From UBA3775 sp964572955 (GTDB taxonomy: Bacteria; Bacillota; Clostridia; Lachnospirales; Lachnospiraceae): a stretch of DNA of 11,771 bases. This document shows positions 6,369-11,771 of this stretch, piece by piece (position 1 is the first letter of the stretch; each line of letters starts with the position of its first letter). Below the pieces are notes generated by a model. It saw only the letters and a program-made list of their open reading frames with translations. It was not told the origin of the DNA and searched no databases. The position numbers were made by a program, and so were the translations under genes. The stretch is from positions 1 to 11,771 of the forward strand of contig CAZNGY010000049.1 in NCBI GenBank assembly GCA_964572955.1. The letters are read 5' to 3'.

Positions 6369-8189
6369 ATGAACACAAAAAAATTAAACGGATTTTCCGT
6401 CGGAAACACCAGACTTCTTCCGGGTTTATTTAAGGAGCGTGCTGATATTAACAGATCCTATCTAATGGAACTTAACAGTCAGTGTCTTCTCCAGAATTTC
6501 TATTTGGAAGCCGGTATCATAATGCCGGGACTTCAGGTTGTTGAAAGCCCTGAAACAGCATGTCTTCATTGGGGTTGGGAAGCTCCTACCTGTCAGCTCC
6601 GAGGTCATTTTCTCGGTCACTGGATGTCTGCTGCTGCCGTTCTTTGTGCTGACGGAAAAGATGCTGAACTCAAGGCGAAGCTTGATTACATAGTTGATGA
6701 ACTTGAAAAATGTCAGGAACTCAATGGTGGTAAATGGATTGGCTCCATTCCCGAAAAATACTTTAAGAAACTCGAAACCGGTGACTATATATGGTCCCCT
6801 CAGTATGTAATGCATAAAACTCTGCTCGGTCTCATGCATACATATGAATATACCGGTTCTGAAAAAGCCCTTAAAATTCTTGACGGAATAAGCGACTGGT
6901 ATGTTGACTGGATTAAGGGTCTTAACGAAAAAGGAAGCTATGCCGTTTACAAAGGCGAAGAAGGCGGTATGCTTGAAGTCTGGGCTAATCTTTACGCTCT
7001 CACAAATAATGATAAATATCTTTCTCTCGCAAAAGAATATGACCATCCGGGAAACTTTGACCAGCTTCTTGACGGACAGGATGTACTTACAAACTGCCAT
7101 TCTAATGCAAGCATACCTTGGGCACATGGTGCTGCCAGACTTTATGAAATAACCGGTGAAAAAAGGTGGCTCAACATCGTAAAAGCTTTCTGGAATTGTG
7201 CGGTAAAGGAACGTGAACTATATTGTACAGGTGGTCAGAACGCCGGTGAATTCTGGATTCCTCCAAGGATGAACGGTCATTTTATGGGTGAACGCAATCA
7301 GGAATTCTGTACAGTTTACAACATGGTTCGTCTTGCTGATTATCTCTACCGTTTTACCGGAGAAACTGAATATGCCGACTTTATTGAACAAAATCTTTAC
7401 AATGGTTTCCTTGCCCAACAAAACAAACACACCGGTCTTCCTACCTACTTTCTGCCTCTTTCTGCAGGTTCAAAGAAAAAATGGGGAAGCAAGACCAGAG
7501 ATTTCTGGTGCTGCCATGGTACAATGGTTCAATCACAGACTCTTTATACATCACTCTGCTACTACACCGATTCAGAAAACAATCGTCTTATAGCTGCTCA
7601 GTACATTCCATCTGCTGTCACTTGGACCGATGATGAAGGCACAGTTGAAATCAGCCAGACAACAGATATGAAATACTACAATTCACAGGCATTCTTTGAT
7701 GAAAAAGACGAGAGTACCATGTCACGATGGCTTCTCAAATTTGAAATAAAAGGAACAAAACACTTCACCTTTTCACTACGTATGCCTAAATGGCTTTCCG
7801 GAAATCCCGTACTCAGCATAAACGGTAAAGAGATTACTGATTATAAAATTTCTGATGGTTATCTTGATTTAGAAAGAGACTGGAGTAACGATATGATAAG
7901 TATCTATCTTCCTGCCTCACTCTCACTTTCCAGACTCTCTGACATGCCTGAAATGGCTGCCGTAATGGAAGGTCCTATCGTTTTGGCTGAACTCAGCGAA
8001 GGAGACTCCGGACTGAATATACATGGTTCACTTGAAAACACTCTTATGCCTCAGCTTGAGCACACATATGATGTTTTCCCTTGGCTTCAGAGCTGCTACC
8101 GTACAAGATTCCAGAAAAAAAACACCCGCTATGTCCCTCTTTATGACATAACGGATGAATCTTATACCGTTTATCACACCCTGACCTAA
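6369..8189 (+). CDS. GH127 (DUF1680) beta-L-arabinofuranosidase, cytoplasmic
   Basis: Enzymes of this family release terminal L-arabinofuranose from short arabino-oligosaccharides using a zinc-held cysteine nucleophile. The 606-residue protein has the family opening LLPGLFKERADINRSYL, then HWGWEAPTCQLRGHFLGHW (67-85) and further (alpha/alpha)6 barrel segments. Glu294 in AGEFW is the probable acid/base. Glu312 and Cys314 in QEFCTVYNM and Cys381/Cys382 in FWCCHGT match the Glu-Cys-Cys-Cys zinc site of characterised GH127 (HypBA1). The C-terminal beta-sandwich region runs from about 400. There is no signal peptide, so the substrate must be imported, and no transporter lies next to it. Some DUF1680 relatives (GH146 and others) act on other arabinosides, so the exact linkage is unproven. 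The start codon is ATG at 6369, with an unusual leader. It converges on an AraC gene 2 bases away. Confidence 0.93.
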   Translation: MNTKKLNGFSVGNTRLLPGLFKERADINRSYLMELNSQCLLQNFYLEAGIIMPGLQVVESPETACLHWGWEAPTCQLRGHFLGHWMSAAAVLCADGKDAELKAKLDYIVDELEKCQELNGGKWIGSIPEKYFKKLETGDYIWSPQYVMHKTLLGLMHTYEYTGSEKALKILDGISDWYVDWIKGLNEKGSYAVYKGEEGGMLEVWANLYALTNNDKYLSLAKEYDHPGNFDQLLDGQDVLTNCHSNASIPWAHGAARLYEITGEKRWLNIVKAFWNCAVKERELYCTGGQNAGEFWIPPRMNGHFMGERNQEFCTVYNMVRLADYLYRFTGETEYADFIEQNLYNGFLAQQNKHTGLPTYFLPLSAGSKKKWGSKTRDFWCCHGTMVQSQTLYTSLCYYTDSENNRLIAAQYIPSAVTWTDDEGTVEISQTTDMKYYNSQAFFDEKDESTMSRWLLKFEIKGTKHFTFSLRMPKWLSGNPVLSINGKEITDYKISDGYLDLERDWSNDMISIYLPASLSLSRLSDMPEMAAVMEGPIVLAELSEGDSGLNIHGSLENTLMPQLEHTYDVFPWLQSCYRTRFQKKNTRYVPLYDITDESYTVYHTLT

Positions 8190-8191
8190 AA

Positions 8192-9034
8192 TCACAGATT
8201 CTGTCTGTACTCAGTCGGCGTTACTTTTTTATATTTTTTAAATACTTTCATAAAATACTTTTCATCAGGGAAGCCGCAGGAATAAGCCGCTTCCCTGATG
8301 CTTATTTCTGGATTTGAAAGCATCAGCTCCGCTGCCTGTATCCTGATTCTGTTTGTGTATTCCGTCAATGAAACCCCGACATTTTTCTTAAACATGGAAG
8401 AAAAATAATCTGTCTGGTATCCTGCCTGAGCTGCAACCTCCGAAACACGGAAACTCCTGCTGTAGTTACTTTTTATCCAGTCGCATACAGAACATATCAC
8501 GGAATTGGTACTAAACCTCTGTTCATCTGGCTTTCTGAGACTCTGTCGTGACACTTCCATAAGTATCAGGCTCATCAGATAATCTGCCATATGGCCTTTT
8601 CCTCCGTTTTCCTCAAGCGACATGGATAAAAGTCTTTTAATGAGAACACTTATCAGAGAATTTGAAGCAACCTCTCCATACTCCGGAAGCACGCAATATT
8701 TTCCATCCTCCCATAAGTTTATACAATCAGCTTCATCCATTTTTATTTCTCCACTTGGAATAAAATGAGCCCAGAAATAAGAGAGTTCGCCTTCCGACGG
8801 TTTTATTCCGAAATGTTCCTCACCTGCCCTTAAAATAACATACTGTCCTGAATTAACCTCATAATCCGTTCCGGCAGAGTTAATATATAATGTACCTGCC
8901 GAAACATATATTAAGACATTTATCCCAAAGCATCTCCGTTGATGTATAAAATCCTTCTTGCTGTTAAGCTGACCGCATACATCAAAATAAAGAGGATCTG
9001 AGACATTTACATAAAACTTTCTTACATTCATCAT
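8192..9034 (-). CDS. AraC-family transcriptional regulator with cupin sensor domain
   Basis: This 280-residue protein has an N-terminal cupin (about residues 35-95, with YVSAGTLYINSAG and VILRAGEEHFGI) of the AraC sugar-binding type. The C-terminal domain carries two helix-turn-helix units (about 180-278). The first contains FRVSEVAAQAGYQTDYFSSMFKK; the second has SIREAAYSCGFPDEKYFMKVFKKY and ends PTEYRQ, the family signature. It probably senses a sugar and activates a glycan gene. The GH127 gene, facing it tail to tail with a 2-base gap, is the likeliest target. Two ATGs lie in tandem at 9034 and 9031 after AAGGTAGGGA, and which is used is uncertain. It starts 17 bases after the tcdA stop, so it is probably transcribed together with tcdA. 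Confidence 0.93.
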   Translation of the reverse strand: MMNVRKFYVNVSDPLYFDVCGQLNSKKDFIHQRRCFGINVLIYVSAGTLYINSAGTDYEVNSGQYVILRAGEEHFGIKPSEGELSYFWAHFIPSGEIKMDEADCINLWEDGKYCVLPEYGEVASNSLISVLIKRLLSMSLEENGGKGHMADYLMSLILMEVSRQSLRKPDEQRFSTNSVICSVCDWIKSNYSRSFRVSEVAAQAGYQTDYFSSMFKKNVGVSLTEYTNRIRIQAAELMLSNPEISIREAAYSCGFPDEKYFMKVFKKYKKVTPTEYRQNL

Positions 9035-9051
9035 TCCCTACCTTATATAAA

Positions 9052-9768
9052 TCAAAGAGATACGATCAAATCTTTTACTATCTCTCCTGCCATCACCAGA
9101 CCTTCTACTGCCGGAACAAAAGCTGTACTCCCCGGCGCCGGTCTGTTTCCTCCGGCTTTTATCCTCTCATCCCCGACAGGTACAATCGGTGGTTCATCAG
9201 AAAAGACAACTTTCAGACTTTTAATTCCTCTTTTCTTCAGTTCTCTTCTCATCACTTTTGCCAATGGGTCCATGTTTGTTTTATATATATCAGAAACCCG
9301 GAATCTTGACGGGTCAAGCTTATTTCCCGCACCCATCGCGCTTATCACCGGAACTCCTGCTTCTTTTGATTTCACTATAATCTCTATCTTTGCTGCAACC
9401 GTGTCAACCGCATCTACTACATAATCATATTCACTAAAATCAAAGTCTGACGCATTTTCAGGAAGAAAAAAACATTGATGGATTCTTATTTCTGCCTCCG
9501 GATTAACGGAAAGCATTCTTTCCTTCATTACATCCGTCTTATATCTTCCTATGGTATCCTCGGTAGCTATAATCTGACGATTAAGATTTGACAGACACAC
9601 AGTGTCATTGTCCACTAAATCAAACTTTCCGACTCCGCTTCTGACAAGTGCCTCACATACATATCCGCCGACTCCTCCGATTCCAAAGACTGCCACTCTC
9701 TTTTTTTTCAGTTCATTCACCGCTTCATCTCCGATAAGCATTGCTGTTCTAGAAAACCGTTCGTCCAT
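9052..9768 (-). CDS. tcdA: tRNA threonylcarbamoyladenosine dehydratase TcdA
   Basis: TcdA is a ThiF/MoeB/E1-like ATP-dependent enzyme that cyclises t6A to ct6A at position 37 of tRNAs reading ANN codons. The 238-residue protein opens MDERFSRTAMLIGDEAV. It has the nucleotide-binding loop GIGGVGG (29-35), Asp54 in LVDND, NLNRQ (61-65), VVDAVDTV around Asp119, and the C-terminal GGNRPAPGST then PAVEGLVMAGEIV pattern that separates TcdA from ThiF and MoeB. It lacks the Cys-rich zinc site of MoeB/ThiF, as expected. AAGGAGG lies 4 bases before the ATG. It follows yfcE after a 42-base gap holding a hairpin, and leads into the AraC gene. No thiS, moaD or csdA/csdE partner is nearby. Confidence 0.94.
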   Translation of the reverse strand: MDERFSRTAMLIGDEAVNELKKKRVAVFGIGGVGGYVCEALVRSGVGKFDLVDNDTVCLSNLNRQIIATEDTIGRYKTDVMKERMLSVNPEAEIRIHQCFFLPENASDFDFSEYDYVVDAVDTVAAKIEIIVKSKEAGVPVISAMGAGNKLDPSRFRVSDIYKTNMDPLAKVMRRELKKRGIKSLKVVFSDEPPIVPVGDERIKAGGNRPAPGSTAFVPAVEGLVMAGEIVKDLIVSL

Positions 9769-9780
9769 TTTTCCTCCTTA

Positions 9781-9808
9781 CAAAAGAAAATCCTGCTGTA
9801 CATACAGC
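9781..9808 (-). terminator. Weak intrinsic terminator after yfcE
   Basis: On the minus strand GCTGT-N4-ACAGC (9795-9808) begins two bases after the yfcE stop. It is followed by a T-rich tract (ATTTTCTTTT). The 5-bp stem is short, so partial termination with read-through into tcdA is more likely than a complete stop. Confidence 0.4.
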
Positions 9809-9810
9809 TG

Positions 9811-10365
9811 TTAAAACTCTATACTATGAAAAATCTTGTTCTGAAAATTTTTCCAAACAATACTGCCGTCTTCTATCACCATATAAGAATTTTCACTGTT
9901 ATTCTTTGGAAGTGAAACCGAACCGGGATTCAGATAATAATTATCATCTCCAAACTTCTCCCATGCCGGAATATGTGTATGACCATGCAGTAAAATATCG
10001 CCTCTGCACAACGGCATCAAAGATTCCCTATTGTATTTATGACCGTGAGTTGCATAAATCAGCCTGTTTCCAAAAGGAATGATACAATAATCCGCCATAA
10101 TCGGAAACTCCAACACCATTTGGTCAACCTCCGCGTCGCAGTTCCCTCTTACGCAAAATATCTTTTCTCTGTACATATTCATCAGATTTATTACACCTTT
10201 GGGATCATACCGTTCAGGAAGACTGTTTCTCGGTCCATGATACAAAATATCCCCGAGAATCAATAATCGATCTGCATTTTCTTTCTCAAAAGCTTCTATC
10301 ATTTTATTACAGTAAAACAACGAACCGTGAATATCCGATGCCACCATAATCTTTATCTTATCCAT
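9811..10365 (-). CDS. yfcE: YfcE-type calcineurin-like phosphodiesterase
   Basis: This is a small metallophosphoesterase that hydrolyses phosphodiesters with manganese in vitro; its natural substrate is unknown. The 184 residues show the full metal-binding series: Asp11 and His13 in SDIHG, Asp39 in LGD, Asn75 in RGNCD, His107 in THGH, and His129/His131 in HGHTHIP, followed by LNPGSVSLPK. These match E. coli YfcE throughout. The frame opens four codons earlier at 10377, but GGAG lies 6 bases before the ATG at 10365. The protein starting MDKIKIMVASDIHGS aligns with family starts, so 10365 is preferred. A candidate -10 (TATAAT) lies about 37 bases upstream. tcdA follows on the same strand. Confidence 0.93.
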   Translation of the reverse strand: MDKIKIMVASDIHGSLFYCNKMIEAFEKENADRLLILGDILYHGPRNSLPERYDPKGVINLMNMYREKIFCVRGNCDAEVDQMVLEFPIMADYCIIPFGNRLIYATHGHKYNRESLMPLCRGDILLHGHTHIPAWEKFGDDNYYLNPGSVSLPKNNSENSYMVIEDGSIVWKNFQNKIFHSIEF

Positions 10366-10371
10366 ATATAT

Positions 10372-10375
10372 CTCC
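10372..10375 (-). promoter_or_regulatory. Ribosome binding site that decides the yfcE start
   Basis: GGAG on the minus strand lies 6 bases before the ATG at 10365 and falls inside the codons that follow the ATG at 10377. The latter has only AGGA at 11 bases, so the inner start is favoured. Confidence 0.55.
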
Positions 10376-10401
10376 ATTTTTTATAATTTCCTGTTACCAG
10401 C

Positions 10402-10407
10402 ATTATA
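10402..10407 (-). promoter_or_regulatory. Candidate -10 element for yfcE
   Basis: A perfect TATAAT on the minus strand lies in the lrgB-yfcE gap. No convincing -35 is seen at 16-18 bases, so the promoter is weakly supported. Confidence 0.35.
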
Positions 10408-10430
10408 TCTCTTATACACCGGTAAAAGTA

Positions 10431-10475
10431 TCACATTTTCACAGCCGTTTCGTACTTTTTCTTTTTCATGTACAT
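10431..10475 (-). other. Possible 14-residue basic peptide ORF between lrgB and yfcE
   Basis: ATG at 10475 opens a 14-codon frame (MYMKKKKYETAVKM) ending in TGA, with GGAG 9 bases upstream. It lies inside an inverted repeat. A frame this short with a ribosome site can arise by chance, and I do not recognise the peptide. Confidence 0.15.
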
Positions 10476-10484
10476 TTCACGGCT
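10443..10484 (-). repeat. Inverted repeat downstream of lrgB
   Basis: AGCCGT (10443-10448) and ACGGCT (10479-10484) form a 6-bp stem. GTAC at 10452-10455 and 10470-10473 form an inner 4-bp stem around a 14-base A/T loop. No T run follows on either strand, so it is not a standard terminator. It may be an RNA processing or stabilising hairpin at the 3' end of lrgAB mRNA. Confidence 0.4.
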
Positions 10485-10498
10485 CTCCATATGAATTT

Positions 10499-11194
10499 TT
10501 ATATAAATCCTGCAAAAACAGATGATGCCGCCACTGTAAGAATTCCCGAAACCGCTATTGCAAGGCTGCTCATTGCCCCTTCAGTTTCCCCCAACTCCAT
10601 TGCCTTTGCAGTTCCTATCGCGTGGGATGCAGAACCCAGTGCAAGGCCTTTGGAAATTGGTTCTTTTATCCTGAAAATCCTGCATACAGACTCCCCGATT
10701 ATGTTTCCCAAAACTCCTGTAACCACAATTACCGCAACCGTAATTGTCACATAACCGCCAAGTTCCTCGGAAACTCCCATTCCTATTGCGGTTGTAATTG
10801 ATTTAGGCAGAAGGGTTACATATTCTTCATGTGAAAGCCCCATAACAGCAGACAATACAAAGACCGTGGTAAGACTTGTAATCACACCCGAAACAATCCC
10901 TGCCATAACCGCCTTCCAATTCTTTTTGAGCAAATCCCATCGCTCATACAACGGAATTGCAAGACATACCGTTGCCGGTGTCAAAAACCAGCTTATATAT
11001 TTTGCACTCTTATTATATACTTCATAATCCACATTTCCGACAAGCAGGACAACTATTGTAATAATTATGGATATAAGCAGCGGATTAAAAATCCCTGACT
11101 TAAATCTTTTCTTCAGTACAGTGCCTGCCAAATATGCCATAAGACTTAATACTACCCCCGCATACATGGAATTTTTAAAGAGCTCATTTATCAT
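10499..11194 (-). CDS. lrgB: LrgB-family membrane protein
   Basis: LrgB proteins are polytopic membrane partners of LrgA. The pair is linked to control of murein hydrolase activity and cell lysis, and in some bacteria and in plant relatives to pyruvate or glycolate export. The 231-residue protein is mostly hydrophobic with about six or seven helices. It shows the family signatures FLTPATVCLAIPLY (70-83), LPKSITTAIGM (128-138) and GLALGSASHAIGTA near residues 185-198. Length is normal. AAAGGAGC lies about 7 bases before the ATG, and the start overlaps the end of lrgA by 11 bases, so translation is probably coupled. No LytS/LytR two-component pair, the usual regulator, is in the window. Confidence 0.94.
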   Translation of the reverse strand: MINELFKNSMYAGVVLSLMAYLAGTVLKKRFKSGIFNPLLISIIITIVVLLVGNVDYEVYNKSAKYISWFLTPATVCLAIPLYERWDLLKKNWKAVMAGIVSGVITSLTTVFVLSAVMGLSHEEYVTLLPKSITTAIGMGVSEELGGYVTITVAVIVVTGVLGNIIGESVCRIFRIKEPISKGLALGSASHAIGTAKAMELGETEGAMSSLAIAVSGILTVAASSVFAGFI

Positions 11195-11555
11195 TTTTAC
11201 GCTCCTTTCGTTTTTCCTTTTTAATTATAAACTGTGAAACGCCTCCTGCTGCTGCCATAACGGTTATCGTTGAAACCACGGTAATTATACTGACCGGAAT
11301 CCATAAAGGCTTCAATATATTCCAACTTACCATAAGTCCCACTCCCGCCGGAATAAACATTACCGGCATAATATCTATAAGAAATTTTCCTGCTTCTTTA
11401 ACATCTTCAAGCTTCAGAAAGCCGCTCATCAGCAAAACAAAAAGTATTACCATACCATAAATACTTGCCGGTATCGGTAACGGTAAAAAATACTTTAACG
11501 ACTCGCCTGCCGACGATATTGCCAATATAATTAAAAATTGTCTGATATATTTCAT
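11184..11555 (-). CDS. lrgA: LrgA/CidA-family holin-like membrane protein
   Basis: LrgA is a small holin-like membrane protein acting with LrgB. The 123-residue product starts MKYIRQFLIILAISSAGESL and continues LPIPASIYGMVILFVLL, KLEDVKEAGKFLIDIMPVMFIPAGVGLM and a last helix, the standard order of the family. It ends in a strongly basic tail (IKKEKRKERKNDK). About four membrane helices are visible. The frame stays open to 11627, but the upstream codons do not resemble the family and usual lengths are 110-150 residues, so the ATG at 11555 is chosen. Its ribosome site, GGAGG, lies 13 bases upstream, which is longer than ideal. It is the first gene of the lrgAB operon. Confidence 0.9.
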   Translation of the reverse strand: MKYIRQFLIILAISSAGESLKYFLPLPIPASIYGMVILFVLLMSGFLKLEDVKEAGKFLIDIMPVMFIPAGVGLMVSWNILKPLWIPVSIITVVSTITVMAAAGGVSQFIIKKEKRKERKNDK

Positions 11556-11568
11556 TCTAATTTGCAAT

Positions 11569-11573
11569 CCTCC
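11569..11573 (-). promoter_or_regulatory. Ribosome binding site of lrgA with long spacing
   Basis: GGAGG on the minus strand lies 13 bases before the ATG at 11555. No ATG, GTG or TTG stands at a better distance; an in-frame ATT two codons before the ATG would have 7-base spacing but is a rare start codon. Confidence 0.5.
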
Positions 11574-11602
11574 ATGAATATAAAAAGAGAGCAATAACAC
11601 CA

Positions 11603-11633
11603 CACAGCAGACAGACTGTCTCCACATGCTGTG
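11603..11633 (-). repeat. Nested inverted repeats in the lrgA leader
   Basis: CACAGCA (11603-11609) pairs with TGCTGTG (11627-11633). Inside it AGACAG (11609-11614) and CTGTCT (11616-11621) form a near-continuous 13-base dyad. They lie about 50-80 bases upstream of lrgA, so they could be an operator or an mRNA leader hairpin. The lrgA promoter is not clear; TATAAG on the minus strand around 11644-11649 is a possible -10 with a poor -35. Confidence 0.4.
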
Positions 11634-11677
11634 AAAATTACTTCTTATACTAAATAGTGAAAGTATCGTCCTTTACG

Positions 11678-11735
11678 AAAAAATTGATATTTGCTTATAT
11701 AAGGATAGCATTTATCCCCCACTCAAGCAAATATC
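11678..11735 (-). terminator. Strong intrinsic terminator upstream of lrgA
   Basis: The arms GATATTTGCTT (11686-11696) and AAGCAAATATC (11725-11735) are a perfect 11-bp inverted repeat. An inner GGATA/TATCC stem with a 5-base loop lies inside, and on the minus strand a run of six T follows at 11678-11683. The plus-strand side has no T run, so it terminates minus-strand transcripts entering from beyond the right edge. It insulates lrgAB from its upstream neighbour unless it works as an attenuator. Confidence 0.75.
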
Positions 11736-11739
11736 ATAT

Positions 11740-11771
11740 TTACTGATGTCCTTTTAACTGCTTTTCAATAT
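11740..11771 (-). CDS. Possible C-terminal end of an upstream minus-strand gene
   Basis: The terminator implies a minus-strand gene ending near here. One frame reads IEKQLKGHQ then TAA at 11740-11742, four bases before the hairpin. Another ends ILKSS with TAA at 11754-11756. Too little sequence is present to choose between them or name a product. Confidence 0.3.
   Translation of the reverse strand, partial: IEKQLKGHQ

Noticed and set aside
6462..7127. Open minus-strand frame of 221 codons inside GH127
   Set aside because: It is fully antisense to the conserved GH127 coding region, has no ribosome site or recognisable motif, and its Phe/Ile/Lys-rich product looks like a codon-bias shadow.
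8194..8208. ACAGA-N5-TCTGT hairpin as terminator for the AraC gene
   Set aside because: The stem is a weak A/T-rich 5 bp within the last AraC codons, and the following tract has only four T.
11556..11627. N-terminal extension of lrgA starting MWRQSVCC
   Set aside because: It has no ribosome site, covers the leader dyads, and does not match the usual LrgA start, while the ATG at 11555 does.

Overview
The window looks like chromosomal DNA from an A/T-rich, plant-fibre-degrading anaerobic Firmicute, most likely a Lachnospiraceae-type Clostridium relative. This is an inference from gene content: strong AGGAGG-type ribosome binding sites, the PdxS/PdxT vitamin B6 route with a divergent MocR regulator, a lipoprotein GH5 glucanase, a cytoplasmic GH127 arabinofuranosidase and an LrgA/LrgB pair. 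No RNA gene, CRISPR array, insertion sequence, prophage or attachment site was seen. Gene density is high, and no gene-free stretch exceeds about 220 bases.

Layout. On the minus strand, transcribed right to left from the middle of the window, lie pdxS (3739-4602), pdxT (3152-3733), an MFS transporter (1908-3086), a GH5 endoglucanase lipoprotein (624-1823) and an EamA/DMT transporter cut by the left edge (1-616). Facing away from pdxS on the plus strand is pdxR (4775-6250), then a GH127 beta-L-arabinofuranosidase (6369-8189). Converging on GH127 with only 2 bases between stop codons is an AraC regulator (8192-9034). Further right, all on the minus strand, are tcdA (9052-9768), a yfcE-type phosphodiesterase (9811-10365), lrgB (10499-11194) and lrgA (11184-11555). 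At the right edge are a strong intrinsic terminator and perhaps the last few codons of another minus-strand gene.

How the genes work together. PdxS and PdxT form the pyridoxal 5'-phosphate synthase. PdxR, which has a GntR DNA-binding head and a PLP-binding aminotransferase-like body, probably senses PLP and activates the pdxST promoter. A pair of direct repeats overlaps the weak -35 region of that promoter, which has a perfect -10. The GH5 enzyme would be anchored outside the membrane and cut beta-glucan or xyloglucan. The GH127 enzyme has no signal peptide and would trim L-arabinofuranose from imported oligosaccharides. The neighbouring AraC protein is the obvious candidate regulator for GH127. 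TcdA (tRNA t6A cyclisation), YfcE and LrgAB are general physiology genes.

No clearly new multi-gene system is present. The most unusual local features are regulatory: a hairpin that appears to loop out the gap between a distant ribosome binding site and the GH127 start codon, the repeat-bearing pdx promoter, and inverted repeats in the lrgA leader and the lrgB-yfcE gap.
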